A stretch of DNA of 64,000 nucleotides from positions 25,699 through 89,698 of the forward strand of contig CAUGMN010000001.1 of NCBI GenBank assembly GCA_959600635.1, written 5' to 3'. The stretch's first letter is position 1, and each line of letters begins with the position of its first letter. Origin of the DNA: QAMX01 sp003149835. Lineage in GTDB: Bacteria; Bacillota; Clostridia; Oscillospirales; QAMX01. A model generated the notes under the pieces. It was not told the origin of the DNA, searched no databases, and saw only the letters and a list, made by a program, of their open reading frames with translations. Below, in pieces: positions 25,963 through 34,933 of this stretch. A program made the translations under genes and the position numbers.

Positions 25963-26424
25963 ATGACGGGATTTGAGGAAGGGTTTGATTTCAACGGCTT
26001 TCTGCGGCGGCAGAAGCAGATCACGGGTCTTTACGAGGCCATGTCTGCGGCGGCGGCTGCGGAATGCGGCATCGGCAAGCCGGAGGCCGACGTGCTGCTG
26101 TTTCTGGCCAACAACCCGGGCTATGACACCGCGGCGGACGCGGCCGCCTACCGCGGCTTTTCAAAGGCGTATGTGAGCAAGGCGGTCGAACGGCTGACGG
26201 CCGCCGGACTGGTGACCGCCGCGACGGATCCAAACGACCGGCGCTTCCAGCGCCTGAAAGTCACGGAAGCGGCGGCGGCGAAGCTGAAAATTCTCCACGG
26301 CATGCAGGCGCGCTATCTGCATAAGCTGTGCGAGGGGATTCCGGCGCAGGCGATGGAGCAGTATCTCTCCGTAATGAAGCGCTTCGCCGAAAACGCGGAG
26401 CGGGCCGCGGGCGGAATCGGGTAA
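25963..26424 (+). CDS. MarR family transcriptional regulator
   Basis: This 153-residue winged-helix regulator reads GKPEADVLLFLANNPGYDTAADAAAYRGFSK, then the recognition helix KAYVSKAVERLTAAGLV, then the wing TDPNDRRFQRLKVTE with the invariant MarR D-x-R-D/R pattern. A long C-terminal dimerisation helix follows. The ATG at 25963 follows GGAGG with good spacing; an upstream ATG (25948) overlaps that site. It is divergent from a MATE exporter, its probable target, and likely responds to a small ligand exported by that pump. Confidence 0.88.
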   Translation: MTGFEEGFDFNGFLRRQKQITGLYEAMSAAAAAECGIGKPEADVLLFLANNPGYDTAADAAAYRGFSKAYVSKAVERLTAAGLVTAATDPNDRRFQRLKVTEAAAAKLKILHGMQARYLHKLCEGIPAQAMEQYLSVMKRFAENAERAAGGIG

Positions 26425-26733
26425 GCGGAGCGGGCCGCGGCCTTTGACGGCTTTCGGCAAATTTTTACCGCCGGAAACGGCGGAGATCCCCGCAGCGGCG
26501 CCCGCATGCCTTTTCAGTCTGCGGGGTCACGATTATGCTCTCCAAAATACAGATAAGGCGCTTTTGGCCCTGCTGGAACCCCTTTTTTGCGCATCCGGTT
26601 TTTTGATACCCGACCGCAGGCTTTCGACAGAAAGGGGCTCTCTCTGAAAGGGAGGCCGTGCGCAGCAGGAACACAGGGAAACCGAGGCACATAAACTGTA
26701 CAGGGGAACCACCCCAAAAGGAGATCATAATCA
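26425..26733 (+). other. 309-base region before the VWA gene
   Basis: No gene is apparent. It ends with AAAAGGAGATC, the ribosome site of the VWA gene. GC-rich hairpins occur near 26467-26486. I cannot pick a secure promoter. Confidence 0.4.
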
Positions 26734-28116
26734 ATGGGTATAACTAATTCCAATAAAGTAATCAACGCAGACCGGATCGACTGCGACGGCTCGCTGAAAG
26801 TCACGCTGGCCCTGACGGCCGCTCCGGATATTATTACCAACCCCACCGACATCGCCCTGGTGCTCGACCGCTCGGGCAGTATGACCGGTACGCCGCTGGC
26901 CAATATGAAGACCGGCGCCAAGACTTTTATCGACATCATTTCCGAGGCCACCGGCGGCCAGCCTTCCGGGGAGATCGGCTCGGGCAGCCATATCGGCATC
27001 GTCAGCTTTTCCAACACCGCTGTTCAGGACACACAGCTGATCACCTCGGTCGACACGCTGAAAAATGCCGTGGACGCCCTGGTGGCAGGCGGCAGCACGA
27101 ATCACGCCGACGCTTTCACCAAGGCCATAGAATTATTCGACCCAAGCTCTGGCAACGCGAAGGTCATCGTCATGTTTACCGACGGCAACACGACCGCCGG
27201 CGCCCCGCCCGCCCCTGTGGCGGCCGCCGCCCGGGCTCAGGGCATCATCATCTACTGCATCGGCCTGGTCGGGTCTGACGGGGTAGACGTGAATACGCTG
27301 AACGACTGGGCCACCGACCCCGACGCCTCCCATGTGGCGATTACCCCGGATGCCGCGGAGCTGGAACAGCTCTTTGCAGAGCTGGCCGCCAACATCTCCA
27401 AGACCGGCGCCACCGATATTGTAATCAATGAGGTCGTCAATTCCGACTTTGTGATTACGAGCATTCTGAACCCGGCTGTGGGGACGGCCACCATGCTCAA
27501 CGCCACTTCCCTGCGGTGGGAGATTGAGGAGCTGGGCGTCTCCGCGTCGGAGAGCGCCACGCTGGAATTCTTCATCCGCCATGTGGGCCAGAACCCCGGC
27601 ACAAAGCTGGTCAACGCCTCCATCGATTATTCCGATAACGAGGGCAACCTGGTGACCTTCCCGGATCCCACGGTAGCCGTAGAGTGCGACGTGGTCGTCA
27701 ACCCGGAGGAATGCCCTGTTCCTGTGGACCTGACGATAGAGGGATGCTCTGACTCCGTAGTGATAGACGCCGGAGACACGTATTTAGAGTCTCTGGGCAG
27801 AATCATCCAGATGGATGTGACGGTGAAAAATGTCTGCCCCGGAAAGCGGGTTGCGCTGGCCGTCATTCTCACAGAGGTGGATGAGAACGGAATGGAGTAT
27901 CAGCGCGGGATGAAAGCGATGACCATTCCGGCTCACAGCTTCCCGGTCTGCCGGGATGTGCTGGTCAAGTGCATCAAGTTCGTGGTGCCGGAGGATCTGG
28001 ACGTATCCGGCGCTTCCACGCAGATGATGTGCAACGCCAGGAACTTCAAGGTTCGCTTTATCGCTCACCATATCGATACGGACTTCCGCTGCTGCGAATC
28101 CGTCATTACCTTGTAA
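26734..28116 (+). CDS. VWA-domain protein without signal peptide
   Basis: A 460-residue protein. Residues 38-215 are a von Willebrand factor A domain with a complete MIDAS: DRSGSM (Asp45, Ser47, Ser49), a Thr in GGSTNHAD and Asp in MFTDGNTT. Residues 220-330 resemble a beta-sandwich repeat often following VWA domains (DIVINEVVNSDFVITS…). Residues 340-460 form a Cys-containing domain (about eight Cys) that I do not recognise. There is no signal peptide, anchor or sorting motif, so location is open. A strong AAAAGGAG ribosome site supports the start. Target unknown. Confidence 0.8.
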   Translation: MGITNSNKVINADRIDCDGSLKVTLALTAAPDIITNPTDIALVLDRSGSMTGTPLANMKTGAKTFIDIISEATGGQPSGEIGSGSHIGIVSFSNTAVQDTQLITSVDTLKNAVDALVAGGSTNHADAFTKAIELFDPSSGNAKVIVMFTDGNTTAGAPPAPVAAAARAQGIIIYCIGLVGSDGVDVNTLNDWATDPDASHVAITPDAAELEQLFAELAANISKTGATDIVINEVVNSDFVITSILNPAVGTATMLNATSLRWEIEELGVSASESATLEFFIRHVGQNPGTKLVNASIDYSDNEGNLVTFPDPTVAVECDVVVNPEECPVPVDLTIEGCSDSVVIDAGDTYLESLGRIIQMDVTVKNVCPGKRVALAVILTEVDENGMEYQRGMKAMTIPAHSFPVCRDVLVKCIKFVVPEDLDVSGASTQMMCNARNFKVRFIAHHIDTDFRCCESVITL

Positions 28117-28404
28117 TCAAGACAGCAGACCACCGCCGTCCGGCGGTGGTACATAGAAGACGAGGCAGAGAGGCGCTGAAACGGCGACGGCTGCCTTGTT
28201 GTGCTGTGATAGGGCTTTTTCCGCGCGGCGTTGGGAGCGGAGAGGCAGGCGCGCCCGGCCGCGCTTGAAGCAGAGGGGCGCGGGCCGCGCTTTGATTGCG
28301 GAAAAAGAGGCGGAAAGAACGCCTCTTTCCGCCTGCCGGATCATTTGAAAAGACGAAAAACCTCAATTTCCCCTGCCGTAAATTTCCTCGATGCCAATCG
28401 ATCG
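28117..28404. other. Intergenic region between convergent VWA and MATE genes
   Basis: It holds a perfect 10-base hairpin without T run (28129-28150) and the stronger terminator hairpin at 28298-28332. No gene seen. Confidence 0.45.
28298..28332. terminator. Bidirectional hairpin terminator
   Basis: AAAGAGGCG (28304-28312) pairs with CGCCTCTTT (28320-28328), extended by an outer GCGG/CCGC. It lies between converging genes. Confidence 0.65.
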
Positions 28405-29802
28405 TTACATTGGTTGAGACGTGTCAAGCGCAGCAATTTCAGCGTGAATCTGCCGGCGCCTGTTCAGCACTCTCTTCATAAATATGGAATGGATCACAAT
28501 CGACACAGCCGGACCCAAAAAATCTGAAATGGGTTCAGCATAAAACACAGCCTTTGCGCCAAAGACGGCTGGAAGGATAAATAATGCGGCAAAATATACG
28601 AATTTCCGCCAAAAGGACAACGGCAATGAAAATTGCACCTGACTGATCGCCGTAAAGCCGTCGACTATTTCATATTGAATCCCCAGCGGCAGCAGCGACA
28701 GCGTGCAGACGCGCAGCGCCCACAGCGCATTGCCCGCAACCTCCGGATCACTGGTAAATAATCGCACAAACCAGGCTCCGCCAAACCATGCGACGGCGGT
28801 CATAAAGCCGTTATAGGCCAGACATAAAAGAAAAATTTTTTTCTGCGCTTGTTCCACTCTGGAAATTTTGCCTGCGCCGTAGTTATAGCTGAGAATGGTC
28901 TGTGTGCCGCCGCTGATTCCCCCGAGCGGCATGGTGACAACCAGCATAAAGCTTTGGGCGATGGTCGCACAGGTAACAAGCATATCGCCTTGTCCGACGC
29001 CTCCGTACTTTTGCAGGATTGCGTTCATGGCGATAATCATTACATTATCGACCGCAATGATGGCAAACGGAGTAAATCCGATACTAAAAATACGGTACAT
29101 AATGCGCAGGCTGTAACCGCTGAAAGAAATGGAAACCGTCGGCTTTTTGCTGAATAAAAAACCGATGACCAGACAGCAGCTGACAATTTGTGAAAAAACG
29201 GTGGCAATGGCGGCGCCTGCCACGCCCATGTTCAACACAAAGATAAAAATAGGATCCAGTACAATATTGATGACCGCTCCGACCACAACGGTAAACATGG
29301 CGACGCTGGCGTATCCCTGACAGATGATAAACTGGTTCATCCCAACAGCAAGCAGCGAGAACAGCGTGCCGAAGAGATAAATCGAAAAATACTGGTTGGC
29401 AAAGGGCATAATGGTGTCGCTTGCTCCAAAAAACAAAAGCATGGGCTCTCTGATTGGATATAGCACAGCCGTAATCACAATGGAAAGGACCGTCAGCATT
29501 AGAAAGCTGTTGGCCATGATCCTTTTTGCTTTTTCGATATTTCGCTCTCCCATGCTGATACTCATCAGCGGGGCTCCTCCGATGCCGACCAACGACGCCA
29601 CCGAACCGATTAAAGTGACGATAGGACCGCATACGCCGAGACCCGCAAGCGCAAGATCGCCCGTATTGGGAATATTTCCTATATACATCCGGTCGACGAT
29701 ACTATATAAAACGTTCACAAACTGAGCGAGCATGCTCGGCAATGCAATTCTCAATATAAGCCGTCCGATCGGATCTTCTCCTAAATTATTTTCGCGATGC
29801 AC
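28405..29802 (-). CDS. MATE family efflux transporter, second paralog
   Basis: This 12-helix MATE protein of about 465 residues reads ILRIALPSMLAQFVNVLYSIVDRMYIGN, then GAVINIVLDPIFIFVLNMGVAGAAIAT and GGTQTILSYNYGAG. It is related to the exporter at 24.4-25.8 kb but diverged, and its coding sequence is visibly AT-richer than most of the window, hinting at a separate history. GTG at 29802 is preferred as start because GGAAGTG lies 8 bases upstream; the longer TTG-start frame (29838) runs through a tandem repeat. No linked regulator is seen. Confidence 0.87.
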   Translation of the reverse strand: MHRENNLGEDPIGRLILRIALPSMLAQFVNVLYSIVDRMYIGNIPNTGDLALAGLGVCGPIVTLIGSVASLVGIGGAPLMSISMGERNIEKAKRIMANSFLMLTVLSIVITAVLYPIREPMLLFFGASDTIMPFANQYFSIYLFGTLFSLLAVGMNQFIICQGYASVAMFTVVVGAVINIVLDPIFIFVLNMGVAGAAIATVFSQIVSCCLVIGFLFSKKPTVSISFSGYSLRIMYRIFSIGFTPFAIIAVDNVMIIAMNAILQKYGGVGQGDMLVTCATIAQSFMLVVTMPLGGISGGTQTILSYNYGAGKISRVEQAQKKIFLLCLAYNGFMTAVAWFGGAWFVRLFTSDPEVAGNALWALRVCTLSLLPLGIQYEIVDGFTAISQVQFSLPLSFWRKFVYFAALFILPAVFGAKAVFYAEPISDFLGPAVSIVIHSIFMKRVLNRRRQIHAEIAALDTSQPM

Positions 29803-29819
29803 AGGCGTTTCACTTCCGT

Positions 29820-29853
29820 AAACAAGATTAAAAATCAAACAAGATTAAAAATC
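29820..29853. repeat. 17-base tandem duplication upstream of MATE gene
   Basis: AAACAAGATTAAAAATC occurs twice in direct tandem (29820-29836 and 29837-29853), just 5' of the MATE start. Confidence 0.85.
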
Positions 29854-29857
29854 ATCA

Positions 29858-29893
29858 ACAGAAAAAGCCGCACAGCAATACGGCTTTTTCTGT
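29858..29893. terminator. Terminator-like hairpin
   Basis: ACAGAAAAAGCCG pairs perfectly with CGGCTTTTTCTGT around a 10-base loop. It can act in either direction. Confidence 0.8.
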
Positions 29894-29975
29894 CGGAACC
29901 GGTCAATCAGCAAGCTGTATCATCCAAACAGTCTACCCAACGCTTTTACCCGCCTGCGGGCAGACAGATGCCGTT

Positions 29976-30113
29976 CAAAGCGCTCCCTTTTTTCTGCAAC
30001 CCAAAAAAGATACCCGAAAAATAAAGCGCCCTGAACCGCAAAAGGCTGGCAGCGCAGCGGAGGCGTTGTGAGAGCGCTGACGCAGGCGCGATCTTTTGCA
30101 GAAGGGAGCGGCA
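29976..30113. repeat. Imperfect long inverted repeat
   Basis: The left arm (GCGCTCCC…TTTCTGCA… AAAAGAT, 29976-30011) is complementary to the right arm (ATCTTTTGCAGAAGGGAGCG, 30093-30112), leaving about 80 bases of loop. It is not protein coding as far as I can see. Confidence 0.5.
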
Positions 30114-30144
30114 GCCCGTACGGCGAAGCCGTGATTTTCAAAAA

Positions 30145-30173
30145 TCGCGGCGAACCCTAAGGGCTCGCCGCGA
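30145..30173 (-). terminator. Terminator of tRNA-Leu
   Basis: TCGCGGCGA (30145-30153) pairs with TCGCCGCGA (30165-30173), with an inner CCC/GGG. On the minus strand it runs into TTTTTGAAAA directly after the tRNA. Confidence 0.85.
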
Positions 30174-30175
30174 CA

Positions 30176-30260
30176 TGGTGCCGCTGGCCGGACTCGAACC
30201 GGCATGGTTTGCACCCACGGATTTTAAGTCCGCTACGTCTACCGATTTCGTCACAGCGGC
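30176..30260 (-). tRNA. tRNA-Leu (anticodon TAA)
   Basis: The acceptor stem is GCCGCTG/CAGCGGC and the anticodon loop is CTTAAAA with anticodon TAA. There is a long class II variable arm (TGGGTGCAAACCATG), T arm CCGGTTCGAGTCCGG and encoded CCA. It reads leucine UUA codons. Confidence 0.96.
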
Positions 30261-30367
30261 GAAACATGAAAAAACGGAATCCGCGAGCGCGCCGAGAAGC
30301 GCGGCCCGGCGGACAACGCCGGCAACGCCTGTTGTCAAGCGGCGGCGAACTCCCATTTTTTTGTTTC

Positions 30368-30396
30368 ATTTTATCTCTAAGTCCCGGCGGTGTCAA
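30368..30396 (-). promoter_or_regulatory. tRNA-Leu promoter
   Basis: TTGACA (30391-30396), 17-base spacer and TAAAAT (30368-30373) lie on the minus strand, about 100 bases upstream of the tRNA. Confidence 0.82.
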
Positions 30397-30467
30397 TAGC
30401 GGCGGCCGCACAGAGCGTCAGGGAAGAGGGTGTGGTTTTTTTCAGAGATTTTTTGTGAGCAGGGGGG

Positions 30468-30496
30468 TTGACAAAACGGTTCAACGGGTGTATAAT
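30468..30496 (+). promoter_or_regulatory. Initiator tRNA promoter, consensus hexamers
   Basis: A perfect TTGACA (30468-30473), a 17-base spacer and a perfect TATAAT (30491-30496) lie 34 bases before the tRNA. Confidence 0.92.
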
Positions 30497-30530
30497 AATC
30501 AAGCGTCATAAAATAACGCGAAAGTGATAT

Positions 30531-30608
<78 letters not shown>

Positions 30609-30636
30609 TATTGTGCAATCAAAAAATGTTGCACGG

Positions 30637-30665
30637 AAAACCCGAGATTTTCTCGGGTTTTCTTC
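30637..30665 (+). terminator. Terminator after initiator tRNA
   Basis: AAAACCCGAGA pairs with TCTCGGGTTTT and is followed by a T-rich tract (TCTTCATTTTT). Confidence 0.88.
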
Positions 30666-30973
30666 ATTTTTATCCGTTTTTCAGCTTTTTTCAAAAATCG
30701 ATTTTCAGAGCAAAAGAAAAGATATTTTTTGAAAACCGAAACCGGAAGGAATTTGAACGGAAGCCCATTCGACGTCAGAACGGAGATCCATGCCCAAAGG
30801 CTACATAGAACCGAATCAGATAAACCGCTTTGCGATTTCTCCGAACGAAAAAACGGTCTGACGGATCGTCTCTCCAAACTGCAAAAGAGTCTGTTGGATG
30901 GCAAAGAACGAACCGGGCTCTTTTTGAGCCCGGTTCGTTCTCTTAACTCAATGATATTGTCCTTGGGTATTTT
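30666..30973. other. Intergenic region with hairpin at 30906-30940
   Basis: A perfect 15-base stem, GAACGAACCGGGCTC with GAGCCCGGTTCGTTC (30906-30940), lies beyond the mannosidase stop and probably ends its transcript, though the T run is weak. The rest carries short open frames (for example a 23-codon ATG frame at 30790) that I cannot support as genes. Confidence 0.45.
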
Positions 30974-33478
30974 TTACAGCTCAAACTCGGTGATGTCGGT
31001 TTCGGTTGCTTTTCCGTCGAGAATGCGGAAGGTTTTGATTTCATACGGCGCGAATTGGGCTGAAAACGTTGTGTTGAAGGAGGGCAGGCTGATTTCCGCC
31101 CCGCCTGAGGTTCCGTTGCACTCATAGAATCTGGCGATGGTGCCGTTGCCGTCTTCCGCCGCCTTCATGGCGGCCAGGAGAATATTTTCGTTGGAGATTT
31201 CAGCGCCGGAGAAAACCTGAGGCAGCTTGCCGGTATGGTAAGTCTCAATCACGTGGACGACGGGGGAATTCAGCTCCGCGGCTCTCCGGACAACATGGCC
31301 TTTGCCAAAGCCCTCGGTGTAGGGGCGGATGATATAGGTAAACTCGTGTTCGCCCTGCTCCTGATACACAGGATAGCGGTGGCGGTTCTCGTCTCTTCCG
31401 AAACTGTGGTCACAGTAGAGGGCGGAGCGAAGAACGGTATAGCGGAGCTCGCTGTCCTTAACGTCGTAGGAGTAGTGACCGTCGTTCAAAACCGCAAGAC
31501 CGACTCCGTTTTCTCCTTCCACGGCCGCCCACGCCTGTGCGGGCTCTTCCATTCCGTTGGGCGTTTTCTCAATGACGCCGTAGGGAATTTCATAGAGAGC
31601 TCTGGGAGCGGCCACAGTAGTCGGAAAGGCCATTTTCAGAAGCTTGTGCTGTTCGTGCCAAAAGAGGTAGTTCACCACTTCGATGTCCGTGGAGTCGGCA
31701 TAGAGAGAATAGAACTGGGTCAACTCAGAGCGGCCAAAGAAGGATTTGACCCGGACTCGCGCGCGGATTGGGCCGTCTTCCAAAACGGTGATTTCGGCGT
31801 TTTCAAATGCGCCGATATCGTTTCTGAATCTTGTGAAGATATGCCCCCAGGTATCCAGCTCCCTCTCGTCGCAGACAACGGGACGAGCCGGGGCGGACAG
31901 AAATTCGCGGGCGGCGCGGATGTCGTAAATTGAGCGCAGCGCGCCGGAGGCGGGGTCAAACTCCACGCGGATGAAGTCGTTTTCGATGTAGAAGGAGGTG
32001 GCGTGGACATATCGGGGCTGGGGAGCAATTTTCTGTTCTTCTTTGTAGAGCCAATAGGTGGTATAGCCCATGGCCGGAACATCTGCCTGGAACATGTAGA
32101 CAGGGTAAGCGGTGAGGCCGTTGTGGTTATAGGTATCCATCTTTTGGTGCGCGACAGGGCGGCCGTGGCTGTCGGTTATGCCGCCGATTGGGTCTTCGTA
32201 TTCCAAGTAGACCGGCTGTCTTGTGGGCCAGGAGAGGGGGTTATAGACGACGATGGGAACCCCCTTGTTTTCCATCTCCCAGATCCGTCCGTCGTTGTCC
32301 TTGCTCAAATAGCGAAGCCCCTTGTCGGTATCGATCTGCCATGAGATTTTCTGGAATGCCCGTGTGTAGCCCTCGGAGGCAAGGGTGAGACTTTCGCCGT
32401 AGAACTCTTCAACGTCGGGATAGGCATCCTTGATTGAACAGCCGCCCATGATGTCATGGAACTGATTGAACATGATCTTTTCCCATGCGCGGGTGAAGCG
32501 CGCCCTGTCATACTCCCAGCCGAGAAGGCTCTGGGCAAGAGCGGCGCACTTTTCCCCGGCGGTGACTCTCTGTTCGGCTCTGCGGTTCAGCTCCTTGATT
32601 TTCACAAGGGAGGCGTAGCAGCCGCTGGCGTGGTGTTGGAGATCGCCCACAAGGGTGGTGAGCTCGCTGTCGGCCAGTCTGGCATAGACATGGTCGAAAA
32701 ACTCCCTCGGCGACGCCAGAACAAAGTTCACCTCGTCACAATCCAGATCCTCCTTGTGAATTCTCTGAACCGCTTTGACGGTGGGGCCGCCGCCGTGGTT
32801 TCCGACGCCGTAGAAGACCATGGTTTCATTCTGACCGTTTTGACGGGCGTCGAGGGCGAAGTTTTTGAAATCTTCCATGTTTGCGTCGCTGACATTTGAG
32901 CCGTAGCCAAAGGGAATCCGATAGGCGAGAATGGCGCTTCCGTCAACGCCCTTCCAGATAAAAGGCTCGTAGGCGCTGTGGGAATAGCCGAGACCTCCGC
33001 CTGCAGGCCGGTTGTATTCTCTTCCGTCGGGGCGCATATAGATGTAAGAGTCGATGCCGCTCTTTTTCAGAATCTGAGGCAGGTTTCCGTTGTGTCCGAA
33101 AGAGTCCACATTCCAACCGACGGTGGCCTTTACGCCGAATTTTTCCAGAAAATATCTCTGGGAATAGAGCATGTGCCGGGAGAAGCTCTCGCCGGAGGGA
33201 ATGTTGCAGTCGGGCTGAATCCACATGCCGCCCACGATGTACCATTTCCCGTCGGCAACGGCCTTTTGAATTTCGGCAAACATCTCGGGTTCGGACTCTT
33301 CAATCCACTTATAATACTGGGCGCAAGCGGTGGTGAATACAAAATCGTCGAACTGGGCAATTCTGTCAAGGGCGCTACGGTAGGTGGCGCGAACTTCGGC
33401 ATAGCCCTCCTGCCAGCGCCAAAGCCAGACCGGGTCGATGTGGGCGTGACCAATCATATACTGTTTTGCCGGGCTCAT
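30974..33478 (-). CDS. Alpha-mannosidase, glycoside hydrolase family 38
   Basis: This 834-residue zinc-dependent retaining glycosidase releases alpha-mannose, probably from host or dietary glycans. The GH38 signature begins at residue 8 (MIGHAHIDPVWLWRWQEG, zinc ligands His11, Asp15). The nucleophile Asp125 sits in VGWNVDSFGHNGNLPQIL, and a later zinc His lies in MFNQFHDIMGGCS. Middle helical and C-terminal beta-sandwich domains are complete. There is no signal peptide, so it acts in the cytosol on imported oligosaccharides. No transporter is adjacent. ATG follows AGAAGG. Confidence 0.93.
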   Translation of the reverse strand: MSPAKQYMIGHAHIDPVWLWRWQEGYAEVRATYRSALDRIAQFDDFVFTTACAQYYKWIEESEPEMFAEIQKAVADGKWYIVGGMWIQPDCNIPSGESFSRHMLYSQRYFLEKFGVKATVGWNVDSFGHNGNLPQILKKSGIDSYIYMRPDGREYNRPAGGGLGYSHSAYEPFIWKGVDGSAILAYRIPFGYGSNVSDANMEDFKNFALDARQNGQNETMVFYGVGNHGGGPTVKAVQRIHKEDLDCDEVNFVLASPREFFDHVYARLADSELTTLVGDLQHHASGCYASLVKIKELNRRAEQRVTAGEKCAALAQSLLGWEYDRARFTRAWEKIMFNQFHDIMGGCSIKDAYPDVEEFYGESLTLASEGYTRAFQKISWQIDTDKGLRYLSKDNDGRIWEMENKGVPIVVYNPLSWPTRQPVYLEYEDPIGGITDSHGRPVAHQKMDTYNHNGLTAYPVYMFQADVPAMGYTTYWLYKEEQKIAPQPRYVHATSFYIENDFIRVEFDPASGALRSIYDIRAAREFLSAPARPVVCDERELDTWGHIFTRFRNDIGAFENAEITVLEDGPIRARVRVKSFFGRSELTQFYSLYADSTDIEVVNYLFWHEQHKLLKMAFPTTVAAPRALYEIPYGVIEKTPNGMEEPAQAWAAVEGENGVGLAVLNDGHYSYDVKDSELRYTVLRSALYCDHSFGRDENRHRYPVYQEQGEHEFTYIIRPYTEGFGKGHVVRRAAELNSPVVHVIETYHTGKLPQVFSGAEISNENILLAAMKAAEDGNGTIARFYECNGTSGGAEISLPSFNTTFSAQFAPYEIKTFRILDGKATETDITEFEL

Positions 33479-33680
33479 ATAGTGAAACCTTCTTTCTCAA
33501 TAAAACGGTCAGATTTTGGATACGGCCCCATGCAGTTTTCTTTTCCGGATATCTCTTGGGGCCGCTGTGCCCAAAAGGCGGACATCGGCATTCGGCGTAC
33601 CGGCGTTGGCGGCGCGGCTTCGAGCCGCCTCTATGGGAGGTCACGGCGAGAGACACGCTTCCCGCGCAGACGCCGCGGGC

Positions 33681-34049
33681 TCAGTCGCGCCGGCATGCGT
33701 GCCTCTTGATCGCCTCAAAGCTCTCCTCGCTGATGACATGCTCGATCCGGCAGGCGTCCTCGGCGGCGGTTTCAGGCGACACGCCCAGCGTTTTCAGCCA
33801 GTCTGCCAGCAGCGTATGGCGCTCGTATATTTTCTCGGCAATCTTGCGCCCCTTGTCGAGGAGCAGAATCTCGCCGTCCGCGTCGGTTTCGATGTACCCG
33901 TTCTCGCGCAGATTTTTCATAGCGACGCTGACGCTGGGCTTGGAATATTCCAGCTCGTTGGCGATGTCGACGGAGCGCACAAAGCCGTTGCGCTTTTTTA
34001 AAATCAAGATCGTTTCCAGATAATTTTCCGCTGATTCCTGTATTTTCAT
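33681..34049 (-). CDS. DtxR/MntR-family metal-dependent repressor
   Basis: This 122-residue protein has a winged-helix domain (MKIQESAENYLETILILKKRNGFVRSVDIANELEYSKPSVSVAMKNLRENGYIE) and a metal-binding dimerisation domain (ERHTLLADWLKTLGV…EDACRIEHVISEESFEAIKRH). His/Glu/Cys ligands typical of DtxR/MntR are visible. It has no SH3-like third domain. It lies divergently from the feo operon, whose promoter carries TTAG-N6-CTAA repeats like DtxR boxes, so it is the probable iron-dependent feo repressor. Manganese specificity cannot be excluded. A clear sigma-A promoter precedes it. Confidence 0.9.
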   Translation of the reverse strand: MKIQESAENYLETILILKKRNGFVRSVDIANELEYSKPSVSVAMKNLRENGYIETDADGEILLLDKGRKIAEKIYERHTLLADWLKTLGVSPETAAEDACRIEHVISEESFEAIKRHACRRD

Positions 34050-34156
34050 GGGATCACCCGCTTTCTTTCATACTTGCGCAGTGCCGTCGGAGCCGCGGCG
34101 TATCAAAATCGCAGGCCGCTCCGCAAGGATCAAGCCGGGCCTGCGCCTTCAAAATG

Positions 34157-34185
34157 ATTATAGCATACCGGCCGACGCCTTTCAA
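34157..34185 (-). promoter_or_regulatory. Promoter of the DtxR-family gene
   Basis: TTGAAA (34180-34185), 17-base spacer and perfect TATAAT (34157-34162) lie on the minus strand. Confidence 0.85.
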
Positions 34186-34218
34186 GCCCGTATCTCTGCA
34201 AAAAAATTGCGGCGGCTA

Positions 34219-34271
34219 TTGACAAAACGGTTAGTTTGTGCTAACATAGATCGGGGTTAGATAAAGCTAAC
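34219..34271 (+). promoter_or_regulatory. feo promoter with two iron-box-like operators
   Basis: TTGACA (34219-34224), 17-base spacer and TAACAT (34242-34247) are present. Operator 1 GTTAG-N6-CTAAC (34230-34245) covers the spacer and -10; operator 2 GTTAG-N6-CTAAC (34256-34271) covers the start region. The half-site pattern TTAG…CTAA matches known DtxR/IdeR boxes. Confidence 0.85.
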
Positions 34272-34338
34272 TAATGCGCGGACAAATGAATGAGGGAAGC
34301 CGCCGCTGAGACGGGGCGTTGCAGGGAAGGGATGGAGC

Positions 34339-34551
34339 ATGATGCCGCTGATACTCGCAGCCATCGGTGAAAAGAATATCATTCGAAAGGTGGGCGGAAG
34401 CGCGGAAACGCGGGCGCACCTTGAAAACCTCGGGTTTGTCCCGGGCGGAAGCGTTACGGTGATCTCGACAATCGGGGGAAACCTGATTGTCAACGTCAAA
34501 GAGTCCCGTATTGCGATCAGCCGGGAAATGGCCGGAAAAATCATGGTATAG
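34339..34551 (+). CDS. feoA: FeoA domain protein (first copy)
   Basis: This 70-residue SH3-like FeoA protein, an accessory of the ferrous iron transporter FeoB, reads NIIRKVGGSAETRAHLENLGFVPGGSVTVIS and ends in the strand pattern NLIVNVKESRIAISREMAGKIMV. The start is ATG at 34339 or 34342 behind GGAAGGGATGG. It is the first gene after the feo promoter and operators. Two consecutive small FeoA proteins before feoB are common in Clostridia. Confidence 0.9.
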   Translation: MMPLILAAIGEKNIIRKVGGSAETRAHLENLGFVPGGSVTVISTIGGNLIVNVKESRIAISREMAGKIMV

Positions 34552-34667
34552 CGGCCTTCGCGCCGGCAGTTCCCGTTGGCTCGGCCGCTGTTGAAAACGG
34601 GGAAGGCGCGCCTCGCATACGAAGCGGCGCTATCAAATCAAGCGACGGATCAGGAGGAAGATACGGT

Positions 34668-34889
34668 ATGAAAACATTGCGGCAGGCCAAGGTCGGCGAC
34701 ACGGTTACGGTCGTCAAGCTACACGGCGAGGGCGCGGTCAAGCGCCGGATTATGGATATGGGCATCACGCGCGGCGTCTCGGTGCGGGTGCGCAAGGTGG
34801 CGCCGCTGGGCGACCCCGTCGAGGTCACCGTGCGCGGCTATGAGCTGTCCCTCCGCAAAGCGGACGCGGAAATGATCGAAGTAGAATAA
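34668..34889 (+). CDS. feoA: FeoA domain protein (second copy)
   Basis: A 73-residue FeoA protein: KVGDTVTVVKLHGEGAVKRRIMDMGITRGVSVRVRKVAPLGDPVEVTVRGYELSLRKADAEMIEVE, with the textbook G-x-x-x-G…DPVEV core (quoted from the translation in segments of the family pattern). CAGGAGGAAG precedes its ATG. It is more canonical than the first copy, which diverges in the middle. It probably interacts with FeoB's cytosolic domain. Confidence 0.93.
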   Translation: MKTLRQAKVGDTVTVVKLHGEGAVKRRIMDMGITRGVSVRVRKVAPLGDPVEVTVRGYELSLRKADAEMIEVE

Positions 34890-34933
34890 AAAAACTCCGC
34901 CTCGCTCCGGCGCGCCCGCGGATATACACGGGA

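Noticed and set aside
28129..28150. Terminator right after the VWA gene
   Set aside because: The hairpin is perfect but has no T run; the hairpin at 28298-28332 is a better candidate.
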